Shown: positions 26,472-35,505 of the stretch, piece after piece
Numbering within the stretch: position 1 is the first letter of the stretch
How the letters are laid out: each line of letters starts with the position of its first letter
Origin: Flavobacterium luminosum
GTDB lineage: Bacteria; Bacteroidota; Bacteroidia; Flavobacteriales; Flavobacteriaceae
Direction: 5' to 3'
Length of the DNA stretch: 64,000 bases
Assembly (NCBI RefSeq): GCF_023635005.1
Contig: NZ_JAMLJM010000001.1
Location: 620,001-684,000, forward strand
Position numbers and translations under genes: made by a program
Notes under the pieces: generated by a model
Database searches by the model: none
Seen by the model: the letters and a program-made list of their open reading frames with translations, nothing else
What the model was told of the DNA's origin: nothing

Positions 26472-27731
26472 ATGACCAAAAAACCAATTTTAGCCTTGTT
26501 TTTCAGTGGTTTACTCACCATAACAGGCTGCGCGACATTACCCATTCAAGAACAAAAACCAAATGAAACTGTTGGAATAAATCTTCAAAAACAACGCGCC
26601 ATGGTTTTTTACAAACAAACCGACAGTGGTGAAAAAACGGGCAAACATGACTCTATATACCATCGTTTTTTAGCGCACTTTGGCAACACGAATGAATTAA
26701 AAATCATAGCGCCTAAAAAGAATGAAATCATAAAATTCACGAATGATAAGGACTATTATTTTCAGAACAAAAAAACAAATCCTTCCTTAGGCTTAATGCT
26801 CTCTAATGGAAAAGACATCCCGAAAGTGGTAAGCAATCCCAGTCGATACATAGAAGAATTTGAAAAATATTTCGACACTCCTTTCCGAGACCAAGTGTAC
26901 TATAAAGAACGAAAAGAAAGAATCAAAAAGCAAAATATCCAAAAAGCGCAGGATATCTTAAAGGCAAATTATGTTGTGATTAAAGAATATGCATCCGCCA
27001 TTCAGAAAAATCCCTACTCCCTTTACATTCCTAAAAAAAGGTTTAATCCAAAATGTAAAAATGATGTGATCGTAATTAATGAATATTATGATAGCTCTAA
27101 AAAAAGAAAAACCGGATTACAAATTGTAGAATTATACGATAAGAACAATCAAATCATCAAAAGAACCCAACTTCAGAACAAAACCTTAAAAGAAGAAGTC
27201 ACCTATTACAGAGATTCTTTTAGTTTGATTGACAGCATTATTAAAATTGATGCGAAAGGAATCAAAACCAAAGAAATATTCAAATACAATAACGGTTATT
27301 TTGCCATTCTTTCGGAAGAAAACAAGAAAGTCTATCTCAAGGCATTTTACAAGCTTGATCCTAATACATTTTTACCCGTATATGGAGAAAAATACGATGC
27401 CGGTGGCGAGATGGAAGGTTTCCCTAAATATTACAAATACGACAATCTCAACAGAATCATCGAAGAAGACGAAGGAGTATTCAAAATCCTATATAACTAC
27501 AAGAGTCCGACAGATCTCAACTATTCGAATTTCAAAAAGGTAGAAAACAAAAAAATAGTGGCCGAAAAAAACATCGTTTTCAACAAGAAAAAGCAAAGGG
27601 TAGAAATTAAACAAGACGGGAAAACCGTTTCAAAGTCTATAACCAGAACCGAATTTTCGAAATGCAAAGAAACCCGATTAGAATATAACAATGGTAAATT
27701 CTCCTCTTGTTTTGAATATAATTACCAATAA
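26472..27731 (+). CDS. Lipoprotein of unknown function
   Basis: A 419-residue lipoprotein with signal MTKKPILALFF and lipobox TITGC; the start at 26472 is chosen because a longer upstream reading frame would hide this signal. The N-terminal half is Lys-rich (a helix KERKERIKKQNIQKAQDILK). The C-terminal half contains loosely repeated YD-like strands: LQIVELYDKNNQIIKRTQL, KTKEIFKYNNGYF, FPKYYKYDNLNRIIEED, which resembles the short repeats of RHS/YD-type proteins. No catalytic motif is seen. Single gene. Confidence 0.7.
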   Translation: MTKKPILALFFSGLLTITGCATLPIQEQKPNETVGINLQKQRAMVFYKQTDSGEKTGKHDSIYHRFLAHFGNTNELKIIAPKKNEIIKFTNDKDYYFQNKKTNPSLGLMLSNGKDIPKVVSNPSRYIEEFEKYFDTPFRDQVYYKERKERIKKQNIQKAQDILKANYVVIKEYASAIQKNPYSLYIPKKRFNPKCKNDVIVINEYYDSSKKRKTGLQIVELYDKNNQIIKRTQLQNKTLKEEVTYYRDSFSLIDSIIKIDAKGIKTKEIFKYNNGYFAILSEENKKVYLKAFYKLDPNTFLPVYGEKYDAGGEMEGFPKYYKYDNLNRIIEEDEGVFKILYNYKSPTDLNYSNFKKVENKKIVAEKNIVFNKKKQRVEIKQDGKTVSKSITRTEFSKCKETRLEYNNGKFSSCFEYNYQ

Positions 27732-27757
27732 AAAGAAAATTTATCTCAGCTAATCCC

Positions 27758-27765
27758 TATTTTTG
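27758..27765 (+). promoter_or_regulatory. Putative -7 promoter element of MBL hydrolase gene
   Basis: TATTTTTG fits TAnnTTTG, 30 nt before the ATG at 27796. No -33 element is obvious. Confidence 0.35.
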
Positions 27766-27795
27766 TGTAATTCGGAAATTTTTAAACACACGAAA

Positions 27796-28656
27796 ATGAA
27801 AATATATCCTATAGAAGCCGGTAATTTCAAACTTGACGGAGGAGCTATGTTTGGCGTAGTTCCCAAATCAATATGGAACAAAACCAATCCGGCCGATGCC
27901 AACAATTTAATTGATATTGCCGCACGTTGTCTACTCATTGAAGACGGAAACCGTTTACTCCTGATTGATACGGGAATGGGAGACAAACAGTCGGAAAAAT
28001 TCTTTAGCTATTATTCACTTTGGGGAGAGGACAACCTAAAGAAATCGCTTGCAAAATATGGTTTTCATCCCGATGATATAACCGATGTTTTTATGACGCA
28101 CTTGCACTTTGATCATTGTGGCGGAAGTATAAATTGGAATTCCGACAGAACCGGTTATGAAGTGGCTTTTAAAAACGCAACATTCTGGACCAATGAAAAT
28201 CACTGGGAATGGGCTACCCGTCCCAATCCAAGAGAAAAAGCGTCCTTTTTGTCGGAAAACATCCTGCCGATGCAGGAAAGCGGTCAACTGAAATTCGTTA
28301 ACAGACCGGATACTGATTTTGGTTTTTCTACCGAATTGGGTTTCGATATTTTCTACGTTGACGGACATACCGAAAAGCAAATGATCCCTCACATCAAATA
28401 CCAAGACAAAACCATAGTTTTCTGTGCCGACTTATTAGCTACAGCTGGGCATTTGCCAATTCCTTATGTGATGGGTTATGACACCAGACCCTTACTAACC
28501 ATGCCCGAAAAAACAAAATTCTTGAATGCAGCTGCTGACAATAATTATTATTTATGGTTAGAGCACGACGCTCACAATCAAATCATCACGGTAGAACACA
28601 CCGAAAAAGGAGTACGTTTAAAAGAGGTGTTCCGTTGCGAGGATATATTAATCTAA
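27796..28656 (+). CDS. MBL-fold metallo-hydrolase
   Basis: A 286-residue zinc hydrolase of the metallo-beta-lactamase fold. The binding motif is complete: H102-x-H104-x-D106-H107 in MTHLHFDHCGG, followed by later His residues (VDGHTEKQMIPH, CADLLATAGH, LEHDAHNQI). No signal peptide. Resembles the group containing N-acyl homoserine lactone lactonases and many uncharacterised hydrolases; the substrate cannot be told. The start at 27796 (MKIYPIEAGNF) is preferred over an upstream in-frame start at 27763 because the family begins here and a promoter element lies in between. Confidence 0.87.
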   Translation: MKIYPIEAGNFKLDGGAMFGVVPKSIWNKTNPADANNLIDIAARCLLIEDGNRLLLIDTGMGDKQSEKFFSYYSLWGEDNLKKSLAKYGFHPDDITDVFMTHLHFDHCGGSINWNSDRTGYEVAFKNATFWTNENHWEWATRPNPREKASFLSENILPMQESGQLKFVNRPDTDFGFSTELGFDIFYVDGHTEKQMIPHIKYQDKTIVFCADLLATAGHLPIPYVMGYDTRPLLTMPEKTKFLNAAADNNYYLWLEHDAHNQIITVEHTEKGVRLKEVFRCEDILI

Positions 28657-28717
28657 TGTTAAAATCGCTGCTTTTTTTATAGAAATTCAGACATTTATCA
28701 AAAAAATACAACATATT

Positions 28718-30328
28718 ATGACTATTACAAAACCATTTTATCTATCAGCCATTTTAGCTTTTGCATTAGTTAGTTGCAGTGCACCAAAACAACTGGTAAG
28801 CGTAGATCCGGCAAAGATTGATACGATGCCTTTAAAAACCACAAAAATTACCAACAAACAACTAGAACGTTGGAGTCATTTGGATTTAACCCAAGACACC
28901 ATCCCGGGAATGAGTGTGGATCGAGCATATCAAGGAATTTTAAAAGGGAAAAAAGCAACCAAAGTAATTGTTGCTGTTGTAGATTCAGGAATCGATATAG
29001 AACATGAAGACTTACAAGGAGTGATTTGGACCAATCCAAATGAAATTCCGGGCAATAAAAAAGATGACGACAACAATGGTTATATTGATGATGTACATGG
29101 TTGGAATTTCTTGGGAGATTCCGATAACGAACAATTGGAATTAACCCGTATTGTTAAAAAAGGAAATGATGGCTCAATTCAATACGAAAATGCTTTGGCC
29201 GAATTGAAAGTCAAACAAGCTGAATTAGAACCTCAAAAACAACAGTTGGATTTAATTTTAGGCGCTGAAGCCGCGGTGGCCAAACACTTAGGAAAGAGCA
29301 ATTACACTTTGGCCGAAGTAAAAGCCATTCAAACTACCGAACCGGGTCTATTGCAGTCTCAGAACATCATCGTTCAGGTAATGACCAGCATTGGAGGCGA
29401 CAAAGCTAAATTTGATCAAGAGATTGGAAACTACAAAGATTATGTTTACGATCAGTTAAATTATAATCTGAATACCGAATTTAACGGACGTAAGCTCGTG
29501 GGTGACAATCCTGACGATATTAATGACAAAAACTACGGAAATAACAATGTTATTGGTCCTAAAAAAGAAAGCGCTAAACACGGTACTCACGTTGCAGGAA
29601 TCATTGCTCAGGTTCGCAACAACGGCAAAGGCGGTGACGGTGTCGCTTCCGATGTAGTAAAAATTATGACGTGTCGTGCCGTACCGAACGGAGATGAATA
29701 CGACAAGGATATTGCATTAGCCATTCGTTATGCCGTAGATAACGGCGCAAAAGTTATCAACGGTAGCTTCGGTAAAAGTTATTCACCAAACAAACAATGG
29801 GTTTTTGATGCTATAAAATATGCCGAATCCAAAGATGTATTGTTTGTGCATGCTGCAGGTAACGATGCAAAAGACATTGACAAAAACCCTAATTTCCCGA
29901 ATGATGCCGAAGGAACTGCTCCGGAATTTGCAGACAATGTATTAACCGTTGGAGCATTAAACTATGAATATGGTTCTGCTTTATTGGCCAATTTCTCTAA
30001 CTATGGAAAAGTGAATGTGGATGTATTTGCACCCGGAGTTAAAATCTATGCGACTACACCAAACAACTCCTACGAATACTTAGAAGGAACTTCAATGGCA
30101 TCACCGAATGCAGCCGGTGTAGCCGCTCTAATTCGTGCCTATTATCCTTCGTTAACGGCGTCACAAGTGAAGCGTATTATCATGGATTCCGGCACACCTC
30201 TAAACAATACTCTGGTTTTACCGGGTGAAAACGGAGGAGAAACCAAATTGAATCAGGTTTCTGTGAGCGGAAAAATCGTAAATGCTTACAATGCCTTATT
30301 ATTGGCAGAGAAAATGGCAAAAAAATAA
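28718..30328 (+). CDS. Exported S8 (subtilisin-type) serine protease lipoprotein
   Basis: A 536-residue lipoprotein protease (lipobox LVSC, Cys20). The triad is intact: D89 in VAVVDSGID, H288 in KHGTHVAGI, S459 in EGTSMASPNAAG. An insertion of about 150 residues between Asp and His blocks (about 140-275) contains an amphipathic, Gln/Glu-rich helical part (AELKVKQAELEPQKQQL), unlike simple subtilisins but common in Bacteroidota S8 peptidases. No T9SS sorting domain, so surface or periplasmic placement is by lipidation. Confidence 0.92.
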   Translation: MTITKPFYLSAILAFALVSCSAPKQLVSVDPAKIDTMPLKTTKITNKQLERWSHLDLTQDTIPGMSVDRAYQGILKGKKATKVIVAVVDSGIDIEHEDLQGVIWTNPNEIPGNKKDDDNNGYIDDVHGWNFLGDSDNEQLELTRIVKKGNDGSIQYENALAELKVKQAELEPQKQQLDLILGAEAAVAKHLGKSNYTLAEVKAIQTTEPGLLQSQNIIVQVMTSIGGDKAKFDQEIGNYKDYVYDQLNYNLNTEFNGRKLVGDNPDDINDKNYGNNNVIGPKKESAKHGTHVAGIIAQVRNNGKGGDGVASDVVKIMTCRAVPNGDEYDKDIALAIRYAVDNGAKVINGSFGKSYSPNKQWVFDAIKYAESKDVLFVHAAGNDAKDIDKNPNFPNDAEGTAPEFADNVLTVGALNYEYGSALLANFSNYGKVNVDVFAPGVKIYATTPNNSYEYLEGTSMASPNAAGVAALIRAYYPSLTASQVKRIIMDSGTPLNNTLVLPGENGGETKLNQVSVSGKIVNAYNALLLAEKMAKK

Positions 30329-30340
30329 CACCTAAATTAT

Positions 30341-30385
30341 AAAGCACCATCATGAAAGTAGTTTCAGGATGGTGTTTGCTCTTAA
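30341..30385 (+). terminator. Hairpin between S8 protease and M1 peptidase genes
   Basis: CACCATCATGAAA (30346-30358) pairs with TTTCAGGATGGTG (30361-30373), one mismatch, with a tiny loop. Only a weak T run follows, so partial termination is possible. Confidence 0.55.
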
Positions 30386-30395
30386 CCAACACATT

Positions 30396-32264
30396 ATGAA
30401 AAAATATTTATTATTGTTTTTACCCTTAGGCTTATTGGCTCAAAACAATCCAAACCCGGGATATTGGCAACAACATGTCGACTACAAAATGGAAGTGAAC
30501 ATGGATGTGAAAACATACCAATATAAAGGAAAACAAACTTTGGTGTATACCAACAATTCTCCGGACACCTTAAAAAGAGTCTTTTTTCATTTGTTCAATA
30601 ATGCGTTTCAACCTAACAGTCCAATGGATGCTCGATTAAAATCGATTAAGGATCCTGATGGAAGAATGGTGACCAAAGTAAAAGTGGGCGACAAAGAAGT
30701 GAAAGAAAGTCGAATTGCTGCACTAAAACCCAATGAAATAGGTTTTTTATATGTAACTAATTTAAAACAAGATGGTGTCGCTGTCAACAACAAAACAGTC
30801 AGTACAATTCTTGAAGTGGATTTGGCCAAACCCTTGTTGCCAAAAACCTCAACTACTTTTACCATGGATTTTAACGGGCAAGTACCGGTACAAATTCGTC
30901 GCTCCGGCAGAAACAATAAAGAAGGGATTGAACTTTCTATGGCGCAATGGTACCCTAAACTAGCCGAATATGACATAGACGGCTGGCAGGCAGATCCTTA
31001 TATTGCCCGTGAGTTTCATGGCGTATGGGGAGACTTTGATGTCAAAATAACGATCGACAAAAATTATATTCTAGGAGGTTCGGGTTATCTTCAAAACGGA
31101 AATCAAATAGGATATAATTATCAGGATGAAGGAGTTACGGTAACTATCCCTAAAAAACAAAAAACATTAACCTGGCACTTTATAGCTCCTAACGTACATG
31201 ATTTTACTTGGGCAGCTGACAAAGATTACATACACGATGTGTACAAAACACCATCGGGTACCACTTTACATTTCCTATATCAAAACAAAGCGGAATTTAT
31301 CCAGAATTGGAAGAATTTACAACCGAAAACAGCCCAATTATTAGACATTTTCAACAAAACTGTTGGAGTTTACCCTTACAAACAATACTCTGTAATTCAA
31401 GGAGGAGACGGAGGGATGGAGTATGCCATGTGTACGTTAATTCTTGGTGAAGGCTCTTTTGATGGTTTATTAGGGGTTACTGCTCACGAAATGGCGCATT
31501 CATGGTTTCAACATGTTTTAGCAACCAACGAATCAAAACACAGTTGGATGGATGAAGGTTTTACTACTTGGTTGGAAAACTATGGATTGAATGAAATAGC
31601 CGAAAAGAAAGTGGCCAACCCGCACGCCGATTCATATGCCGGATACCTGAGTCTAGTGAAATCAGGTAAAGAACAACCGCAATGCACACATTCTGACCGT
31701 TATGATGAGAATCGCCCTTATAGTATTCAAGCGTATAGCAAAGGAAATTTATTCTTAACACAACTTGAATATCTAATTGGTACCGAAAATCTGATGAAAA
31801 CGATAAAACGTTATTATAATGATTTTAAATTCACTCATCCAACTCCAAGAGACATCAGAAAAACCGCTGAAAAAGTCTCAGGTGCCAATTTGGACTGGTT
31901 TTTAACGGATTGGACACAAACGACCAACACCATAGATTATGGAATAAAGAATGTAAACGCCGAAGCGAATACTACAAAAGTTACTTTAGAACGAATTGGA
32001 CGTACACCAATGCCTTTAGATATTGTAGTGGTATATGAAGATGGATCTTCGGAGAGTTTTTATATTCCAAATACTCTTATGCGTTGGACCAAAGAAAATC
32101 CATTTCCGAATATGACGAGAACCGTTTTAGAAGGATGGGATTGGGCTTATCCAACTTTTGAATTTACTATTTCTAAAGACAAAGAAAGTATTAAATCGAT
32201 TCAAATTGACCCTACAGAAATTATGGCTGATGTGAACAAAAACAATAATAACTATAAGAAATAA
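30396..32264 (+). CDS. Exported M1-family aminopeptidase
   Basis: A 622-residue zinc metallopeptidase with signal peptide MKKYLLLFLPLGLLAQ. The zinc site is H364-E365-x-x-H368 in TAHEMAHSWF and E387 in MDEGFTTW, with the expected 18-residue spacing; GGMEYAM before it corresponds to the GxMEN exopeptidase box. The N-terminal part is the M1 beta-saddle domain. It removes N-terminal residues from peptides outside the cytoplasm. Start at 30396 chosen for the signal peptide. Follows an exported S8 protease, so the pair could act in protein degradation. Confidence 0.92.
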   Translation: MKKYLLLFLPLGLLAQNNPNPGYWQQHVDYKMEVNMDVKTYQYKGKQTLVYTNNSPDTLKRVFFHLFNNAFQPNSPMDARLKSIKDPDGRMVTKVKVGDKEVKESRIAALKPNEIGFLYVTNLKQDGVAVNNKTVSTILEVDLAKPLLPKTSTTFTMDFNGQVPVQIRRSGRNNKEGIELSMAQWYPKLAEYDIDGWQADPYIAREFHGVWGDFDVKITIDKNYILGGSGYLQNGNQIGYNYQDEGVTVTIPKKQKTLTWHFIAPNVHDFTWAADKDYIHDVYKTPSGTTLHFLYQNKAEFIQNWKNLQPKTAQLLDIFNKTVGVYPYKQYSVIQGGDGGMEYAMCTLILGEGSFDGLLGVTAHEMAHSWFQHVLATNESKHSWMDEGFTTWLENYGLNEIAEKKVANPHADSYAGYLSLVKSGKEQPQCTHSDRYDENRPYSIQAYSKGNLFLTQLEYLIGTENLMKTIKRYYNDFKFTHPTPRDIRKTAEKVSGANLDWFLTDWTQTTNTIDYGIKNVNAEANTTKVTLERIGRTPMPLDIVVVYEDGSSESFYIPNTLMRWTKENPFPNMTRTVLEGWDWAYPTFEFTISKDKESIKSIQIDPTEIMADVNKNNNNYKK

Positions 32265-32270
32265 AATTAG

Positions 32271-32308
32271 AAAGAGGCTGTTTCGTTTTGAAACAGCCTC
32301 TTTCTTTT
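32271..32308 (+). terminator. Terminator of M1 peptidase gene
   Basis: AAAGAGGCTGTTTC and GAAACAGCCTCTTT form a perfect 14-bp stem with a GTTTT loop and a T-rich tail. Shares GAGGCTGT with the terminator at 22303-22340. Confidence 0.8.
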
Positions 32309-32324
32309 AACACTAAGATTGTAA

Positions 32325-32804
32325 AATTCAATATTAATAAAGTGCACATTCATCGATGTATCTGGATATGAGGATTATGAACTAATGTCTAAACCTCATA
32401 ATATGATTAGACATCCTGATATGCCAAAAGTTATCTTCAAATATCTTTGGGACAATCTGAAAGAAGGAAATAATTTTCATGCTATTATCAAAAACATGGC
32501 GAAATCCGGGAGATATTATTGGGTAATAACCAATTTTGAAGTGGTAAAAGATAAAGATGGTACTATTATTAATTACATCGGTAAAAGAAAAGCTATTCCG
32601 GATTCTGTTATTCATTCTCACATCGAGCCGCTGTACAGAAGATTACTACAAATAGAAAACGCCAGCGGTTTGGAAGCAAGTGAAAAATACCTGAAAGGAT
32701 TTCTTGAGGAACAAAACAAAACATATATGGAATATATTACTTTCATAATGACCGGAAATAAAGACAAAAAAGGATTTTTTGGTAATTTTTTTGGAAAAAG
32801 CTAA
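32325..32804 (+). pseudogene. 5'-truncated PAS-domain gene remnant
   Basis: The open frame begins right after a TAA at 32322-32324 and reads KCTFIDVSGYEDYELMSKPHNMIRHPDMPKVIF, the second part of an Aer-type PAS domain (KPHNxIRHPDMP and the GRYYWVITNFEVVKD strand are diagnostic). The N-terminal strands that should precede VSGYED are missing, and the frame abuts the terminator of the M1 gene at 32308, with no room for them. The only ATG, at 32385, starts inside the domain. After the PAS part come 70 residues ending KKGFFGNFFGKS, without the methyl-accepting or kinase output seen in relatives. A deletion that removed promoter and start is my reading; a shortened working protein cannot be excluded. 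Confidence 0.6.
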
Positions 32805-32820
32805 ATAAAAATTTAGACAA

Positions 32821-32849
32821 TAAGACAGATACATTCTGTCTTTTTTTTA
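32821..32849 (+). terminator. Terminator after the PAS remnant
   Basis: AAGACAGA and TCTGTCTT with a short loop, followed by eight T residues. It ends just before the rnpA promoter core. Confidence 0.75.
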
Positions 32850-32852
32850 TTC

Positions 32853-32860
32853 TACCTTTG
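32853..32860 (+). promoter_or_regulatory. Putative rnpA -7 element
   Basis: TACCTTTG, a perfect TAnnTTTG match, ends only 5 nt before the rnpA ATG at 32866, which would make the message leaderless or nearly so. No good TTG at -33 is seen (the terminator stem occupies that place). Confidence 0.45.
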
Positions 32861-32865
32861 TGCTG

Positions 32866-33243
32866 ATGAAAAATACCTATCCAAAGCACGAGAAACTTAA
32901 AAGTAAAACCGCTATAGATTTGCTGTTTACTGAAGGAAAATCCGTTTCAAAATATCCTTTACGATTGGTATATGCCCCCATAACACCTGAGACCGGAGAG
33001 AAGATTAAAATCGGCGTTTCTGTATCTAAAAAATATTTTAAGAAGGCTGTTGATCGGAATTACTACAAACGTGTCCTAAGAGAGACTTATAGGCTTAATA
33101 AAAGCATCTTAATAGACCATTTGGATCAACCTTATGCGATAATGTTCTTCTATCAAACCAAAGATCGATTAACGTTTCAGGAAATCCATAAAAAAACGAT
33201 AGCGTTGTTTGAAAAATTTATAACAACGATACAAGAAAAATAA
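32866..33243 (+). CDS. rnpA: Ribonuclease P protein component
   Basis: A 125-residue protein cofactor of RNase P, which trims the 5' ends of tRNA precursors. The RNR-like basic signature is present as KAVDRNYYKRVLRETYR, with the preceding IGVSVSKKYFKKA strand. I use the ATG at 32866; an in-frame GTG two codons earlier sits inside the promoter core. rpmH, its usual neighbour in other phyla, is not here. Confidence 0.94.
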   Translation: MKNTYPKHEKLKSKTAIDLLFTEGKSVSKYPLRLVYAPITPETGEKIKIGVSVSKKYFKKAVDRNYYKRVLRETYRLNKSILIDHLDQPYAIMFFYQTKDRLTFQEIHKKTIALFEKFITTIQEK

Positions 33244-33281
33244 AAAAGAGTTGCTGTGTATAATGGGCAACTCTTTTTTTA
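33242..33281. terminator. Bidirectional terminator rnpA / pckA
   Basis: AAAAAAGAGTTGC and GCAACTCTTTTTTT, a strong stem between converging genes. Confidence 0.8.
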
Positions 33282-33306
33282 TTCTTTAAAAGATTCAATA
33301 ACTGTA

Positions 33307-34932
33307 TTATAATTGCGGACCCGCTTCTACAAGACTTTTACCTTCTTCGTTATCGGTATATTGAACAAAGTTCTTAACAAATCTACCCGCTAGATCAACC
33401 GCTTTTGTATGCCATTCTGACGCTTCTGCGTAAGTATTTCTTGGATCTAAGATATTCGTATCTACGTTAGGTAAAGCAGTAGGAATAACAAAATTGAAGA
33501 CTGGCACCGTTGCTGTTTCGGCTTTTTCGATAGAACCATCTAAAATAGCATCGATAATCGCACGGGTATCCTTAATAGAAATACGTTTTCCGGTACCATT
33601 CCAACCGGTATTCACCATATAAGCCGTAGCATTGTGTTCTTCCATTTTTTTCACCAACTCTTCCCCATACTTTGTTGGATGTAAAGACAAGAATGCTTTT
33701 CCGAAACAAGCCGAAAAAGTTGGCTCTGGCTGTGTAACTCCTCTTTCGGTTCCTGCTAATTTTGCAGTGAAACCAGATAAGAAATAGTATTTTGTTTGTT
33801 CAGGGGTTAGTTTAGAAACCGGAGGCATCACACCAAAAGCGTCAGCAGTTAAAAAGATCACCTTAGTAGCATGACCCGCTTTAGAAACCGGTTTTACAAT
33901 GTTTTCAATATGGTAAATAGGATATGAAACACGCGTATTTTGTGTTACCGATCCATCTTTAAAATCGATAACCCCATTGGCATCCACTGTTACGTTTTCT
34001 AATAATGCATCACGCTTGATAGCTCCATAAATATCCGGTTCGTTTTCTTTACTTAAATCGATGGTTTTAGCATAACAACCACCTTCGAAGTTGAAAACAC
34101 CATCGTTATCCCATCCGTGCTCATCGTCACCAATTAATTCACGTTTTGGATCAGTTGATAAAGTTGTTTTTCCAGTTCCAGATAATCCAAAGAAGACCGC
34201 AACATCTCCATCCTTACCTTTGTTAGCCGAACAGTGCATGGATGCGATTCCTTGTAATGGTAAATAATAGTTCATCATAGAGAACAACCCTTTTTTCATT
34301 TCACCACCGTACCAAGTACCTCCAATTAATTGAATTTTTTCAGTAAGGTTGAAGGCAATGTACACATCCGAATTTAATCCGTGAGCGGCATAGTCCTTGA
34401 AGCTGGTTTTAGAAGCATTCATTACCACGAAATCAGGTTCTCCGTAGTTCGCTAATTCTTCTTCTGTAGGGCGAATAAACATATTTTTTACAAAATGTGC
34501 CTGCCATGCTACCTCAACAATAAAACGAACTTTTAATCGGGTGTTTTCGTTGGCTCCACAAAAAGTATCCACTACAAAAAGTCTTTTTCCGGACAATTCA
34601 TTTACGGTAGTTTCTTTTAGCGCATCCCAAGTCACCTGAGAAATAGGCTTATTATCATTAACTGCTTTGTCAGAAGTCCACCAGATCGTATCTTTAGTAA
34701 CCTCGTCTTTTACAATATATTTGTCTTTAGGGGAACGACCGGTAAACTCTCCTGTCATTACATTGACAGCGCCTAGTTCGGTTAACTTTCCTTTTTCGAA
34801 TCCTTGTAAGCTAGGATCTAACTCTTCCTTATATAATAGTTCGTACGAAGGATTATATACAATTTCTTTAACGTCTTTGATTCCGTATTTTTCTAACGAA
34901 ATCGATTGCGTACTTGGGGTGTATGATTCCAT
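33307..34932 (-). CDS. pckA: Phosphoenolpyruvate carboxykinase (ATP)
   Basis: A 541-residue ATP-type PEPCK converting oxaloacetate and ATP to PEP and CO2, the first step of gluconeogenesis. P-loop kinase 1 motif [18 protein letters not shown], kinase 2 [10 protein letters not shown], substrate block [12 protein letters not shown] and [11 protein letters not shown] are all in place. Length typical. Single gene on the minus strand. Confidence 0.97.
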   Translation of the reverse strand: MESYTPSTQSISLEKYGIKDVKEIVYNPSYELLYKEELDPSLQGFEKGKLTELGAVNVMTGEFTGRSPKDKYIVKDEVTKDTIWWTSDKAVNDNKPISQVTWDALKETTVNELSGKRLFVVDTFCGANENTRLKVRFIVEVAWQAHFVKNMFIRPTEEELANYGEPDFVVMNASKTSFKDYAAHGLNSDVYIAFNLTEKIQLIGGTWYGGEMKKGLFSMMNYYLPLQGIASMHCSANKGKDGDVAVFFGLSGTGKTTLSTDPKRELIGDDEHGWDNDGVFNFEGGCYAKTIDLSKENEPDIYGAIKRDALLENVTVDANGVIDFKDGSVTQNTRVSYPIYHIENIVKPVSKAGHATKVIFLTADAFGVMPPVSKLTPEQTKYYFLSGFTAKLAGTERGVTQPEPTFSACFGKAFLSLHPTKYGEELVKKMEEHNATAYMVNTGWNGTGKRISIKDTRAIIDAILDGSIEKAETATVPVFNFVIPTALPNVDTNILDPRNTYAEASEWHTKAVDLAGRFVKNFVQYTDNEEGKSLVEAGPQL

Positions 34933-35001
34933 AAATTATGATGTGTTGTGTACTATTTATAGTCAGCAAAAGTATAAATATTATTTTAATTGCTTAATAG
35001 T

Positions 35002-35388
35002 TTATACTTTTTTTGTGATGATGTAATAAAAAGTCACACCCCAAGCGGCGATTAATAACAAGCCTCCGACTGGAGTAATTGGACCTAAAAATTTAAAATT
35101 CATTCCGGTTACCGCACTGGTTGACAACAGAAAAATGGAAACTGAAAAAAATAAAACACCAAACAAGGTTAAATAATAAACGATGTTTTTTTGTTCAGGC
35201 ATAATTAATTGAGTGGTACCAATAAAAAGCAAAAAAAGAGCATGATACATCATGTAGCGCACTCCTACTTCGAAAGAAGTTAACTGGTCTGTATTTAATA
35301 CTTTTTTTAAAGCATGCGCTCCAAAAGCACCCAATACAATTGAAACTAATCCGAAAACCAAAGCGGTTAAAATAATCTTCTTATCCAT
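35002..35388 (-). CDS. DUF423 membrane protein
   Basis: A 128-residue protein with four hydrophobic segments and the DUF423 N-terminus LGAFGAHALK (20-29), followed by RYMMYHALFLLFIG. A small inner-membrane protein family of unknown function found in many bacteria. Single gene, 69 nt from pckA. Confidence 0.9.
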   Translation of the reverse strand: MDKKIILTALVFGLVSIVLGAFGAHALKKVLNTDQLTSFEVGVRYMMYHALFLLFIGTTQLIMPEQKNIVYYLTLFGVLFFSVSIFLLSTSAVTGMNFKFLGPITPVGGLLLIAAWGVTFYYIITKKV

Positions 35389-35473
35389 TACAATTTTTCT
35401 TCAAAAATACGACACCCCGAGTTAATTTTAATCCTTTTGCCTTCACAATACTTTTAAAAATATAACATTTTAC

Positions 35474-35481
35474 TACATTTG
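35474..35481 (+). promoter_or_regulatory. Putative -7 element of saccharopine dehydrogenase gene
   Basis: TACATTTG lies 24 nt before the ATG at 35506. No matching -33 TTG at usual distance. Confidence 0.4.
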
Positions 35482-35505
35482 TGTGATTTTTATCAAGAAC
35501 CAACC

